A stretch of 64,000 nucleotides of DNA from Paraburkholderia fungorum. GTDB lineage: Bacteria; Pseudomonadota; Gammaproteobacteria; Burkholderiales; Burkholderiaceae. The stretch covers positions 186,001-250,000 of the forward strand of contig NZ_CADFGE010000014.1 of NCBI RefSeq assembly GCF_902833645.1, given 5' to 3'. Positions within the stretch are counted from its first letter, which is position 1. The number at the start of each line of letters is the position of its first letter. Below, piece by piece: positions 1-8,952 of the stretch. The position numbers and the translations under genes are program-made. The notes under the pieces are model-generated. The model did no database searches. It saw only the letters and a list, made by a program, of their open reading frames with translations, and was not told where the DNA came from.

Positions 1-375
1 GCCGAGACGCTTGAGAAGCGCTTTGCGCGGCACTTGAAGTGTTCGGTGGCGTTGCAGGCGGGGATTACTGCATTGGGCTTGCAGTTGTATGCGCCGGCGC
101 CTTGCCGGTTGAATTCGGTGGTCGGTATTGTTGTGCCGGAGCGGTTGAGTCCTGCTGATATTTGTGGGCACATTTCGCGGCACCATCAGGTGGAAATCTC
201 GGGTTCGTTTGGTTTGCCGATCGTGCGGATCGGGCAGATGGGGGAGCAGTGCCGGGAGCACAATCTGTTTCGCACGTTGCATGCGCTTGGGCGGACGATG
301 GTGGATCTTGGGGTTAAGGTTGAGTTGCCGGCTGGCGTGGCGGCGCTTGAGAGAGGGTTGTCGGAGGGGAAATAA
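1..375 (+). CDS. Class V-like PLP aminotransferase, C-terminal end only (partial)
   Basis: The frame is open from base 1 to a TAA at 373-375 and has no ATG near its beginning, so the gene starts before the window; about 124 residues are visible. The text VRIGQMGEQCREHNLFR and the following leucine-rich helix resemble the C-terminal small domain of the alanine/ureidoglycine-glyoxylate and pyridoxamine-pyruvate aminotransferases. These are cytosolic fold-type I PLP enzymes. The PLP lysine would lie upstream and cannot be checked. Because xanthine dehydrogenase genes follow 2.7 kb later, a purine-catabolic ureidoglycine-glyoxylate aminotransferase is attractive, but that is inference from context. 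The stop codon is followed directly by the composite repeat region. Confidence 0.65.
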   Translation, partial: AETLEKRFARHLKCSVALQAGITALGLQLYAPAPCRLNSVVGIVVPERLSPADICGHISRHHQVEISGSFGLPIVRIGQMGEQCREHNLFRTLHALGRTMVDLGVKVELPAGVAALERGLSEGK

Positions 376-522
376 GGGTTTGGGCCTGGTCGGCGGGGTT
401 GTTGTTGGTCTGGGTTTTGGGGCTTTCCTTGCTGTGGTAGTTGTCTCTGTTCTGCTGCTGGTCTTTTGGCCTTTCCTTGATTTGTTCGTGGTCTATTAGC
501 GTTGCCCCTGTGCGGGGCGGCA

Positions 523-557
523 CCTACTTTTCTTTGCCTGCCGCAAAGAAAAGTAGG
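523..557. repeat. Perfect 15-bp hairpin of composite repeat, copy 1 left
   Basis: CCTACTTTTCTTTGC at 523-537 and its exact reverse complement at 543-557 flank a 5-base loop. It could fold in RNA from either strand and may act as a bidirectional terminator for the aminotransferase gene, although no typical trailing T-run defines a direction. Confidence 0.85.
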
Positions 558-980
558 CAAAAGAAAGCGGCTCAAACCGCTAGTTCTTAAGTGGGTCCCC
601 TGGCTTGGAGGGGGTAGTGGTGCATCTGGAATCTGTCGCCTCGCACACTCCGCGTTAGCGACAAGGCGCTCATCAGCTCCCACTCCGCACTGCGTGCGTC
701 GCGGATGGGTCTGCCAGGAAAACCAGCGGCCTCGCTTCGCGCAGCGGGTGCCCTCGGCTCCGCCTCGGCGAGATGCCCCCGCTCTGATTGGCCAACCCCA
801 CTTCGGAAATGTCGGTGCGTTGCTTTCGCTTTCGCTTTCGCGGTGCGATCGCGATCGCGATTGCTGCCGCGGTTGCGCTCGCAGCAGCGGGGCAGCGGGC
901 AGAGAGCCGGGGCAATCGGAAGAGTGAGGCCGCGGCCTGGTGACAGCGATGCGCCGACGAGTCCGAATCCGAACAAATCG

Positions 981-1062
981 AGGCGCGAAAACCGCAGCGG
1001 GCGAATCAAGGCGCGAGATCGCAGCAGGCGGATCAAGGCGTGAAACCGCAGCGGGCGGATCG
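981..1062 (+). repeat. Three tandem ~27-bp direct repeats inside the element core
   Basis: Three units begin with AGGCG(C/T)GA and end with GCGGGCGAATCA-like sequence: 981-1008, 1009-1035 and 1036-1062. They differ at a few positions. They lie in the core of the first composite repeat and are absent from the core of the second copy. No function is evident; the apparent repetitive peptide in one frame is a by-product. Confidence 0.75.
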
Positions 1063-1243
1063 GGGGTGGAAGCCGTAGCGGGGTGGCGATATGAACGGGG
1101 TATCGGCGCGCGCAGCGCCGCCGGAGGTATGACTGCCTTGTCACTGGGGCGGAATGTGCGAGGCGACAGATTCCAGATGCACCACTACCGTTACTGCGCG
1201 GGAGACCCGCTTAAGAATTAGCGGTTTGAGCCGCTTTCTTTTG

Positions 1244-1278
1244 CCTACTTTTCTTTGCGGCAGGCAAAGAAAAGTAGG
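1244..1278. repeat. Perfect 15-bp hairpin of composite repeat, copy 1 right
   Basis: The arms at 1244-1258 and 1264-1278 are the same 15-mer as at 523-557, in the opposite overall orientation (loop GGCAG instead of CTGCC). It belongs to the inverted right end of the element. Confidence 0.85.
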
Positions 1279-1475
1279 TGCCGCCCCGCACAGGGGCAAC
1301 GCTAATAGACCACTAACAATTCAAGGAAAGGCCAAAAGACCAACCCAAACAGACCACGAACAAAGCAAGGAAAGGCCAAAAGACCAGAAGGGCAACGCCA
1401 AACCAAACCACAATCCCAGCAAGGCACCGCCCAAATTCCAGATCAACAAAAAACCCGCCGACCAGGCAACAACAA

Positions 1476-2687
1476 TCAAGTCGCCGCAGGCGCATTCGGC
1501 GCCCGCGCATTGCGCAAATACATCATAGTCGACAGCACAACAGCCATCGCAGACGCGACCGCCGCAAACAAAAACACCTGCGCATAGCCGAACTCCCCAG
1601 CGATATACCCGGCCAACGGCCCGGTAATCCCCAACGAGAGATCGAGAAACACGGAATACGCCGACAAAGCCGCCCCGCGGCTAGCCGGCGGCACAAGCCC
1701 AACCGCCTCAACGCCGAGAGCCGGAAACACCAAAGCAAACCCAAACCCGGTCAACGCAGCCCCCGCAAGCGCAATATGCGGCTCAGGCGCCAACCACAAC
1801 ATCAACAGCCCGGCACACTCAAACGAAAACGAAGCAATCGCGACACGAAACCCACCGTAGACCTTGATCGTATTGGCAAACAACAGGCGCGCGCCGATAA
1901 ACAGCGTGCCGAAAACAGTCAGCGACAAAGCCGCATTGGGCCAATGCCGTGCCGCATAAAACAGCGTAATGAACGTCGCAATCGACCCAAAGCCGGCCGA
2001 GCCCAGCGCCAACCCGATCCCATGCGGCAACACCCGCGTGAACACGCTCCGGTACGACATCCGCTCGCCATGCACAATCGGCACAGGCGCGATAAGCCGC
2101 GCCAGATAAAACCCAAGCCCCGCCAGCAAAATCACCAGAGTGCCCAACGCGGCGAACCCGATCGAATGCGCAATCGCAACACCCAGCGGCGCGCCAATCG
2201 CGAGCGCGCCATACGTTGCAATGCCGTTCCACGAAATCACCCGAGCGTTGTTGCTCGTGCCCACCCGGCCGATCCCCCACAGAATCGCCCCCGTCCCGCA
2301 CAGACTTTCGCCGAATCCGAGCACCAGACGGCTGCACACCAGCAGCCCGAGGCTCAGCACCGGCCAGCGCCCACACAACACGGCCAGCAGCAACAGAACC
2401 CCACTCGCGCCACAACCCAGCAAGCCGATCGACACGGTCCGCTTCGGCCCCAATGTGTCGGCCGAACGGCCGGCAAGCGGCCGCGATGCCAGCGTCGCGA
2501 GGTACTGAACGCTAATCGCCGCGCCCGCCAGGATCGCGCTGTACCCGAGGTCGTCATGAACGTAGCCCGGCAGCACCGCGAGCGGAATTCCGATCGTCAG
2601 GTAGCAAAGAAACGTGAAAAAGACGACCGGAATGATCTGCATGGTCGTCGAAAATTCGCTGCGAGGTGTCGCTGAGTCGGTGGGCAT
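1476..2687 (-). CDS. MFS efflux transporter, YhhS/YfcJ-like
   Basis: Encodes a 403-residue inner-membrane protein with about 12 hydrophobic segments. The opening VVFFTFLCYLTIGIPLAVLP, the loop SRPLAGRSADTLGPKR (the MFS loop 2-3 motif) and RLVLGFGESLCGTGAILWG match the YhhS/YfcJ group of drug-efflux-type MFS carriers that I know from E. coli; length also agrees. Substrate is not predictable; export of small organics or sugars by proton antiport is usual for the group. The annotated ATG has no clear Shine-Dalgarno, and an internal ATG at 2643 (MQIIPVVFF) is an alternative start that removes a polar N-terminus. It is transcribed divergently from xdhA. Its 3' end abuts the composite repeat, which may terminate it. 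Confidence 0.85.
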   Translation of the reverse strand: MPTDSATPRSEFSTTMQIIPVVFFTFLCYLTIGIPLAVLPGYVHDDLGYSAILAGAAISVQYLATLASRPLAGRSADTLGPKRTVSIGLLGCGASGVLLLLAVLCGRWPVLSLGLLVCSRLVLGFGESLCGTGAILWGIGRVGTSNNARVISWNGIATYGALAIGAPLGVAIAHSIGFAALGTLVILLAGLGFYLARLIAPVPIVHGERMSYRSVFTRVLPHGIGLALGSAGFGSIATFITLFYAARHWPNAALSLTVFGTLFIGARLLFANTIKVYGGFRVAIASFSFECAGLLMLWLAPEPHIALAGAALTGFGFALVFPALGVEAVGLVPPASRGAALSAYSVFLDLSLGITGPLAGYIAGEFGYAQVFLFAAVASAMAVVLSTMMYLRNARAPNAPAAT

Positions 2688-3075
2688 GGGGAAAACGAGA
2701 CTTGAAAACGGCGGAAAGGCGTGATTTTCCCATGGAACCGATTCCCTTGCAGGGATTGCTTAATAGCGGTACCACCCGAAAAACGGTGCCAGAGCTATAT
2801 AAAGGTCGCTTCTATCTCCATGAAGGCGAGCTTTTCGTGCGCCACGCATCAGAAGGCCAAGATCCAGGATGGCGGTAAAGACGATATTTTTGTGAAAATA
2901 CGGAAAACCAGCCATATCAACATAAGTCAACCGCCCCCTAAACCCATCTCGATATCGTTTTGCGGATATGTCCCGCATGCGGTCCCCGCTATGGGTTGTA
3001 TTTATTGACGGTGATAGTTTTCGAACCATCATCGCAGCACGTCCCACGGACACAGAACACTGAGAGTAACGAGAC
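2688..3075. promoter_or_regulatory. Divergent promoter region between MFS gene and xdhA
   Basis: 388 bases without a credible gene and clearly richer in A+T than the flanking genes. It must carry the promoters of both the MFS gene and the xdh genes. A partly palindromic stretch centred on TTCGAA (3013-3030, GATAG...CCATC ends) lies 46 bases before xdhA and is a candidate operator. Assignment of -35/-10 boxes is not safe by eye. Confidence 0.5.
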
Positions 3076-4605
3076 ATGACTGAGCCGATTCGCTTCTACC
3101 ACCGCAACGCGATCCGCGAGATCAAGGACGCGCCCGTCACCCGCACCGTCCTGCAGTATCTGCGCGAAGACGCGCATTGCACGGGCACCAAGGAAGGCTG
3201 CGCCGAAGGCGACTGCGGCGCGTGCACGGTCGTGATCGGTGAGCGCAACGAGGCGGGCGGCGTCGATTTCAAGGCGGTGAACGCCTGCATCCAGTTCGTG
3301 CCGACCCTTGACGGCAAAGCGCTTTACACCGTCGAAGACCTGCGCCAGCCTGACGGCTCGCTGCATCCGGTGCAGGAAGCGATGGTCGAGTGCCATGGCT
3401 CGCAGTGCGGCTTCTGCACGCCGGGCTTCGTGATGTCGATGTGGTCGCTGTACGAAAAGCACGGCCACGAACATAGCTGCGCGAACAAGACCGTGCCGTC
3501 ACGCGAAGCGATCAGCAACGCGCTGACCGGCAATCTGTGCCGTTGCACCGGCTATCGTCCGATCGTCGACGCAGCCGTGCGCATGTTCGAAGCCCCCGCG
3601 CCGAAAGCGCCGGTCAATGTCGAGGCGCTGTCGAAAACGCTCGCCACGCTCGAGCGCAAGGACACCTTCCACTACCAGCATGCGGGCCAGCAGTTCAATG
3701 CGCCGCGCACCGTCGACGCGCTCGCGAAAATCAAGGAAGCCGAACCGGCCGCCCGTATCCTTGCCGGCAGCACGGACATCGGCTTGTGGGTGACCAAGCA
3801 GATGCGCGAACTGGGCAACATCGTCTACGTCGGGCAGATCGCCGCGCTGCAAAAGCTCGAAACCAATGACGACTGGATCGAGATCGGCGCGGGCGTAACG
3901 GTCGAGAAGGCGTACGCTGAGCTGGCGAAGCAATATCCGGAACTCCATGAAATGTGGCAACGCTTCGCATCGCTGCCGATCCGCAATGCCGGCACGCTCG
4001 GCGGCAACGTCGCCAACGGTTCGCCGATCGGCGATTCGATGCCAGGCCTGATCGCACTCGGCGCGCATGTGATCGTGCGCGGCGGTGAGATCGAACGCGA
4101 AATGCCGCTCGAAGATCTGTACCTCGCGTATCAGAAGAAAGACATGGCCGAGCATGAGTTCGTGGTCGGGATCAAGGTGCCGACCCGTACCGGCGCGCGC
4201 AAGAACCTGCAGTTCCGCACCTACAAACTGTCGAAGCGTTTCGACTCGGACATCTCGGCCGTGTGCGCCGCATTTTCCTTCATCGCCGACGGCAACCTGA
4301 TCCGCGAGCCGCGCATTGCGTTCGGCGGCATGGCCGCCACACCGAAGCGCGCGACGCACGCCGAAGCCGTGCTGCGCGACGCCGAATGGCACGAAGCCAC
4401 CGCGCAGGCCGCGATGCTCGCGCTCGGCAACGACTACGCGCCGCTCAGCGACATGCGCGCGACCAGCAACTACCGCCTCGAAGCGGCGAAGAACACCTTG
4501 TACCGCTTCTGGCTCGAAACGCGTCCGAACAATCCGCTGCCGAGAAGCGCGCTGGATGTTCGCGCGGTTGCCGCTGCCTGCGCCCCGGTCGGCGCAAGCG
4601 CCTGA
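3076..4605 (+). CDS. xdhA: Xanthine dehydrogenase small subunit (2Fe-2S and FAD)
   Basis: The 509-residue small subunit of the molybdenum hydroxylase converts hypoxanthine to xanthine and urate, passing electrons to NAD+. The plant-type 2Fe-2S cluster is supplied by Cys42, Cys47, Cys50 and Cys71. The second cluster uses C111GFC114 and C155RC157. A CO-dehydrogenase-type FAD domain follows from about residue 185 (LAGSTDIG is the FAD loop; RNAGTLGGNVANGSPIGDS is the second FAD contact), and the C-terminal FAD-associated domain completes it. All cofactor ligands are present and length is normal. xdhB begins 29 bases downstream, so the two are surely co-transcribed. The ATG is preceded only by a weak GAGAG/ACGAG purine stretch. 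Confidence 0.97.
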   Translation: MTEPIRFYHRNAIREIKDAPVTRTVLQYLREDAHCTGTKEGCAEGDCGACTVVIGERNEAGGVDFKAVNACIQFVPTLDGKALYTVEDLRQPDGSLHPVQEAMVECHGSQCGFCTPGFVMSMWSLYEKHGHEHSCANKTVPSREAISNALTGNLCRCTGYRPIVDAAVRMFEAPAPKAPVNVEALSKTLATLERKDTFHYQHAGQQFNAPRTVDALAKIKEAEPAARILAGSTDIGLWVTKQMRELGNIVYVGQIAALQKLETNDDWIEIGAGVTVEKAYAELAKQYPELHEMWQRFASLPIRNAGTLGGNVANGSPIGDSMPGLIALGAHVIVRGGEIEREMPLEDLYLAYQKKDMAEHEFVVGIKVPTRTGARKNLQFRTYKLSKRFDSDISAVCAAFSFIADGNLIREPRIAFGGMAATPKRATHAEAVLRDAEWHEATAQAAMLALGNDYAPLSDMRATSNYRLEAAKNTLYRFWLETRPNNPLPRSALDVRAVAAACAPVGASA

Positions 4606-4634
4606 GACGCCACAAGGATACGGAGAACACAAGA

Positions 4635-7001
4635 ATGAATCAGCATGCCGAACCGTTCCTGAAAGACCTTCAGGATCTCGACGACTTTACCCAGGTCCAC
4701 ATCTCGCGTCCGCACGAGTCCGCGCATCTGCACGTGAGCGGCCGCGCAACCTACACCGACGACATCCCGACGCTCGCCGGCACGCTGCATGCCGCGCTCG
4801 GCCTGTCGCCGAAAGCGCACGCGAAGATCGTCTCGATGTCGCTCGATAAAGTGCGCGCCACGCCCGGCGTGGTTGCGATCTTCACCGCGCAGGATATCCC
4901 CGGCGTCAACGACGTCGGCCCGATCATCCACGGCGACGATCCGATTCTCGCCGACGGCGTCGTGCAATACGTCGGCCAGCCGATGTTCATCGTGGTCGCG
5001 ACCTCGCATGAAACCGCGCGTCTCGCCGCGCGCCGCGCCGAAGTCGTCTACGAAGAATTGCCCGCGATCCTCACCGCGCAACAGGCGCGCGCCGCGAACC
5101 AGCACGTCCTGCCGCCGATGAAACTGGCGCGCGGCGACGCCGGCACGAAGATCGCCCGTGCAGCGCATCGCGAAGCCGGTGAGATGCTGCTTGGCGGCCA
5201 GGAACAGTTCTATCTGGAAGGCCAGATTTCGTACGCGGTGCCGAAGGACGACGACGGCATGCACGTCTACTGCTCGACGCAGCACCCGACCGAAATGCAG
5301 CACATGGTCGCGCACGCGCTGGGCGTGGCCTCGCACAACGTGCTGATCGAGTGCCGCCGCATGGGCGGGGGTTTCGGCGGCAAGGAATCGCAATCGGGTC
5401 TGTTCGCGTGCTGCGCGGCGCTGGCTGCATGGAAGCTGCTGTGCCCGGTCAAGCTGCGACCGGACCGCGACGACGACATGATGGTGACCGGCAAGCGCCA
5501 CGATTTCCACTACACGTATGAAGTGGGCTACGACGACAAGGGCGTGATCGACGGCGTGAGCGTCGACATGACCTCGCGTTGCGGTTTCTCCGCCGATCTG
5601 TCCGGTCCGGTAATGACGCGCGCGCTGTGCCACTTCGACAACGCGTACTGGTTGTCCGACGTGTCGATCGACGGCTTCTGCGGCAAGACCAACACGCAAT
5701 CGAATACCGCATTCCGCGGCTTCGGCGGTCCGCAGGGCGCGTTCGCGATCGAGTACATCATGGACAACGTCGCGCGCTCGGTCGGCGAGGATTCGCTCGA
5801 CGTGCGCCGCCGCAATCTGTACGGCAAGACCGAGCGCAACCAGACGCCGTATGGTCAGGTGGTCGAAGACAACGTGATTCACGAATTGATCGACGAACTC
5901 GAGGCGACCAGCGAATACCGCGCGCGTCGTGAGGCGATCAACGAGTTCAATGCGAACAACGAAGTGCTGAAGAAGGGGCTCGCGCTCACGCCGGTCAAGT
6001 TCGGCATCGCGTTCAACGTGACCCACTTCAATCAGGCCGGCGCGCTGGTCCACATCTACACCGACGGCTCCGTGCTGGTGAACCACGGCGGCACCGAAAT
6101 GGGCCAGGGTTTGAACACCAAGGTCGCGCAGGTCGTCGCGCATGAACTCGGGATCGGCTTCAACCGCATTCGCGTGACGGCGACCGATACAAGCAAGATC
6201 GCCAACACGTCGGCGACCGCCGCATCGACCGGTTCGGACCTGAACGGCAAGGCCGCGCAAGATGCCGCGCGCCAGTTGCGCGAACGTCTGTCGGCGTTTG
6301 CCGCCGAGCGTTTCGGCGCGGGACAGGTGGCGGCTTCGGACGTGCGTTTCGTGCACGACCGCGTGGTGATCGGCGAAGTGATCGTGCCGTTCGAAGAAGT
6401 GATCGCGAAGGCCTACGTCGCGCGCATCCAGCTCTGGTCGGACGGCTTCTACGCAACGCCGAAGCTCTACTGGGATCAATCGAAGCTGCAAGGCCGGCCG
6501 TTCTACTACTACTCGTACGGCGCGGCGGTGTCGGAAGTGGTGATCGACACGCTGACCGGCGAAATGCGCGTGTTGCGCGCGGACGCTTTGCATGACGTGG
6601 GTGCGTCGCTGAACCCGGCGCTCGACGTCGGTCAGGTGGAAGGCGCGTTCATCCAGGGCATGGGCTGGCTCACAACCGAAGAACTGTGGTGGAATGCCGG
6701 CGGCAAGCTGATGACGCACGCGCCGTCCACCTACAAGATTCCGACCGTCAACGATACGCCGCCCGATTTCCGCGTGCGCCTGTTCAAGAACCGCAACGCG
6801 GAGGACAGCATCCATCGCTCGAAGGCGACCGGCGAGCCGCCGCTGCTGCTGCCGTTCTCGGTGTTCTTCGCGGTGCGCGATGCCATCTCGGCCGTGGGCG
6901 ACCACAAGGTCAATCCGCCGCTGAACGCGCCTGCGACCAGCGAGGAAATCCTCAAGGCCGTCGGTGCCGTGCGGGCTGCGACTGCGGCGGCGCGGCAGTA
7001 A
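4635..7001 (+). CDS. xdhB: Xanthine dehydrogenase large subunit (molybdopterin)
   Basis: The 788-residue catalytic subunit binds the molybdenum-pterin cofactor and hydroxylates purines. The chosen start (ATG 4635, MNQHAEPF) follows xdhA; the frame is open further upstream but only as overlap with xdhA. Diagnostic motifs in order: GQEQFYLEGQ (about 190, Mo-contacting Gln), GGGFGGKESQ (about 245), AFRGFGGPQG (about 358), GGTEMGQGLN (about 484) and TGEPPLLLP. In the last, Glu734 corresponds to the catalytic base of bacterial XdhB. Length and residues are typical, so the enzyme should be active if the cofactor is sulfurated. That normally requires XdhC, whose gene next door looks shortened. Confidence 0.97.
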   Translation: MNQHAEPFLKDLQDLDDFTQVHISRPHESAHLHVSGRATYTDDIPTLAGTLHAALGLSPKAHAKIVSMSLDKVRATPGVVAIFTAQDIPGVNDVGPIIHGDDPILADGVVQYVGQPMFIVVATSHETARLAARRAEVVYEELPAILTAQQARAANQHVLPPMKLARGDAGTKIARAAHREAGEMLLGGQEQFYLEGQISYAVPKDDDGMHVYCSTQHPTEMQHMVAHALGVASHNVLIECRRMGGGFGGKESQSGLFACCAALAAWKLLCPVKLRPDRDDDMMVTGKRHDFHYTYEVGYDDKGVIDGVSVDMTSRCGFSADLSGPVMTRALCHFDNAYWLSDVSIDGFCGKTNTQSNTAFRGFGGPQGAFAIEYIMDNVARSVGEDSLDVRRRNLYGKTERNQTPYGQVVEDNVIHELIDELEATSEYRARREAINEFNANNEVLKKGLALTPVKFGIAFNVTHFNQAGALVHIYTDGSVLVNHGGTEMGQGLNTKVAQVVAHELGIGFNRIRVTATDTSKIANTSATAASTGSDLNGKAAQDAARQLRERLSAFAAERFGAGQVAASDVRFVHDRVVIGEVIVPFEEVIAKAYVARIQLWSDGFYATPKLYWDQSKLQGRPFYYYSYGAAVSEVVIDTLTGEMRVLRADALHDVGASLNPALDVGQVEGAFIQGMGWLTTEELWWNAGGKLMTHAPSTYKIPTVNDTPPDFRVRLFKNRNAEDSIHRSKATGEPPLLLPFSVFFAVRDAISAVGDHKVNPPLNAPATSEEILKAVGAVRAATAAARQ

Positions 7002-7109
7002 GCGAGCGGTGCGCATGGTGCGGCCTTTCGCGGGTCGCGCCATGATCGGCTAACACACTGACCCGCCAACGCAATTGTGCAATCATTGAAACCAACTGGA
7101 TTGATCGCC

Positions 7110-7676
7110 ATGAACGATTTTTCTTCCGTTCAGATCGGCCGGCGCAGCGCCGAGCAAGCACCGCGTCCGGCACCGATGCACATCGTGCTGTTCGGCGCGG
7201 GGCACGTCGGCCATGCGCTCGTCACGCTGCTCGGCAGCTTGCCGTGCGTCGTCCAGTGGGTCGATGAGCGCGATGAACTGTTCCCTGACGAAACGCCCGC
7301 CAACGTGCAGGTCGAAGCAACCGACACGCCGGATGCGATCGTCGATACGGCGCCGCCCGGCGCGTATTTTCTCGTGATGACGCATAACCATGCGCTCGAC
7401 TTTTCGCTTGCCGCGCGCATCATGCGGCGGCGCGATTTCACCTACTTCGGCATGATCGGGTCTAAAACGAAGCGCGTGAAATTCGAGCGCCGTTTGCTGG
7501 ATCGCGGGGTGGATCTGGATCGGCTGGTGGAGATGACGTGCCCGATCGGCGTCGGCGGCATTGTCGATAAAGCACCTGCGGCCATCGCGGTCGCGGTGTG
7601 TGCGGAGTTGCTGCAGATCCGTACGCGTCAGGCTATGGCGCAGACAGCGACACAGAAACTCTGCGCGAGCGTGTGA
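7110..7676 (+). CDS. xdhC: XdhC-family accessory protein, C-terminal domain only
   Basis: 188 residues from ATG 7110 (a GTG at 7077 would add 11). XdhC binds the molybdenum cofactor, promotes its sulfuration and hands it to XdhB. What is present is the Rossmann-like C-terminal XdhC domain: HIVLFGAGHVGHAL near residue 25, FLVMTHNHALDF, FGMIGSKTKR and CPIGVGGI. The usual N-terminal CoxI/XdhC domain, which opens the family's usual 270-350 residue proteins, is absent. Only 108 bases separate this start from the xdhB stop, so it cannot be encoded there in another frame. The gene therefore looks N-terminally deleted, or a different protein supplies that half. A hairpin-plus-T terminator follows. 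Confidence 0.8.
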   Translation: MNDFSSVQIGRRSAEQAPRPAPMHIVLFGAGHVGHALVTLLGSLPCVVQWVDERDELFPDETPANVQVEATDTPDAIVDTAPPGAYFLVMTHNHALDFSLAARIMRRRDFTYFGMIGSKTKRVKFERRLLDRGVDLDRLVEMTCPIGVGGIVDKAPAAIAVAVCAELLQIRTRQAMAQTATQKLCASV

Positions 7677-7741
7677 ACCGGTAGAGCAAGACACCTGGCA
7701 TCAGGCGTTCAGCGTAAGTTCAAGCCAGCAGTTCAAACGAG

Positions 7742-7775
7742 AACGTCAGTCCGCCGCGGCTGACGTTGCCTTTTT
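7742..7775 (+). terminator. Rho-independent terminator after xdhC
   Basis: AACGTCAG (7742-7749) pairs with CTGACGTT (7760-7767), with additional CCG/CGG pairing inside the loop, followed by GCC and five T residues. It overlaps the last codons of the convergent LysR gene. Confidence 0.75.
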
Positions 7776-8729
7776 CGGCGGCCCTTTTGTGCGCCGAACC
7801 TTCTGTGCGACCAGTGCGTCCGAAACTTGCGACATCAAGGTGCGCAGCCAGCCGATATCGCTCGGCCGGTCCGGCTGCGGATGCCATAGCTGATAACACT
7901 TGATGCGCGGAAACGGAATCGGCACGTCGACCACCGCGAGCGGCAGCATGTTGGCGTAGTGCATCGCGAACCGGCGTGTCGTCGTGAAGATCAGATCCGA
8001 TTGCAGCAGCGTTTGCGGCACGAGGCCGAAGTAAGGCAGCGTGGCGACGATGCGCCGCTCGGCGCGGGCCCGTGCGAAACCGATGTCGACGGCGCCGCCG
8101 CTCGCGCCGCTATAGGGCGTCGGCGCGAGATGCGGCGCGGCGAGGTAGGCTTCGCGCGTCATCGGCGCGCGTGCGAGCGGATGATCGGCGCGCATCAGAC
8201 ACACCACCGTATCGGAGAACAGATCGCTGCGTTCGAAACGCGGCTCGGGTTTCGGCCAGTTGCCGATCACCAGATCGAGTTCGCCTGCGTCGAGCGCGGC
8301 CGAATGATCGAGCATTGGGCTCAGCGAATCGATCTCCAGACGCGCATGCGGCGCCGCTTCGCGAAATTGCGCGATCACGGTGGGCATGAAGAAGTCGTTC
8401 AGATAATCCGGCGCGGCCACGCGGAAGGTGCGGCGCGAGCGGCCGGCATCGAAGTCGCCGTGCGGCGTCGCCACGAAATCGACTTCGCGCAGCACACGTT
8501 GCGCCGAGGCCAGCAAGGATTCGCCGTATTCCGTCGGGACCATGCCGGACTTGCCGCGCACGAGGATCGGGTCGTTCAGCGTTTCGCGCAATTTGCGCAG
8601 CGCCGTGCTGATGGCGGGCTGGGTCTGGTTCAGACGTAGCGCGGTTTGTGTGACGCTGCGCTCGACGATCAGCGTGCGCAGCACGCGCACAAGCCAGATG
8701 TCGAGGGAGGCGGCGGAGTCGTCGTCCAT
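7746..8729 (-). CDS. LysR-family transcriptional regulator
   Basis: 327 residues. The N-terminal winged helix-turn-helix spans about residues 10-70 (SVTQTALRLNQTQPAIST is the recognition region). A two-lobed substrate-binding domain from about 95 (FRVAAPDYLNDFFMP) senses the effector. The family autoregulates and activates a neighbouring or divergent promoter. Here the gene is convergent with xdhC. Its 5' side faces the 3' end of the isomerase gene, so no divergent target is obvious. There is a short lysine/arginine-rich C-terminal tail (KVRRTKGPPKK). Effector unknown. Confidence 0.9.
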   Translation of the reverse strand: MDDDSAASLDIWLVRVLRTLIVERSVTQTALRLNQTQPAISTALRKLRETLNDPILVRGKSGMVPTEYGESLLASAQRVLREVDFVATPHGDFDAGRSRRTFRVAAPDYLNDFFMPTVIAQFREAAPHARLEIDSLSPMLDHSAALDAGELDLVIGNWPKPEPRFERSDLFSDTVVCLMRADHPLARAPMTREAYLAAPHLAPTPYSGASGGAVDIGFARARAERRIVATLPYFGLVPQTLLQSDLIFTTTRRFAMHYANMLPLAVVDVPIPFPRIKCYQLWHPQPDRPSDIGWLRTLMSQVSDALVAQKVRRTKGPPKKATSAAAD

Positions 8730-8896
8730 GGTTCAGGGGAGGCGATGCAAGCAGGTCAGGTCCGGATGAAGCGTCTTACGGAGCCGCCGGCGAGCCGGAT
8801 CGCGAGAGCAGGGCGCAAAGGTTATAACCTTAGGCCGTTTATGGTGTGGCGGCATAGCGGGCACGGTATGGCCGGCATCAGGACGGGCTTTTTGGC

Positions 8897-8928
8897 GCAA
8901 TCAGGCCCGCAAAAGCGAGCCTGATTGC
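8897..8928 (-). terminator. Hairpin downstream of isomerase gene
   Basis: GCAATCAGGC (8897-8906) and GCCTGATTGC (8919-8928) form a perfect 10-bp stem with a 12-base loop, located 25 bases after the stop of the minus-strand isomerase gene. No good T-run follows, so it may be a terminator of the strong-hairpin type. Confidence 0.55.
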
Positions 8929-8952
8929 ACGAACATTACTTTTTGCTTTCGC

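Larger units (their letters stand above)
380..1475. repeat. Composite inverted-repeat element, copy 1 (no gene)
   Basis: This 1.1 kb stretch has no convincing gene. Its two ends are imperfect inverted copies of each other. Each contains the motif GGTCTTTTGGCCTTTCCTTG (460-479; inverted at about 1322-1341 and 1364-1383), the string GCGTTGCCCCTGTGCGGGGC, and a perfect 15-bp hairpin (523-557, 1244-1278). Each also carries a block reading GTAGTGGTGCATCTGGAATC (forward near 615, inverted near 1176). The inner edges differ. The left one continues into CATCAGCTCCCACTCCGCAC ('A' end) and the right one into a CATACCTCCGGCGGCGCTGC block read on the minus strand ('B' end). The core between them (about 760-1090) is GC-rich and non-coding by appearance. 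A second copy lies at 19850-20869 in the opposite orientation. No transposase is present. Confidence 0.8.

Noticed and set aside
186..1221. Several overlapping long open frames on both strands in the first composite repeat
   Set aside because: They arise from GC-rich repeat DNA, have no ribosome sites or domains, and mirror each other because of the inverted arms.
4263..4634. N-terminal extension of xdhB upstream of ATG 4635
   Set aside because: It overlaps xdhA in another frame, has no family similarity, and ATG 4635 gives the standard XdhB N-terminus.
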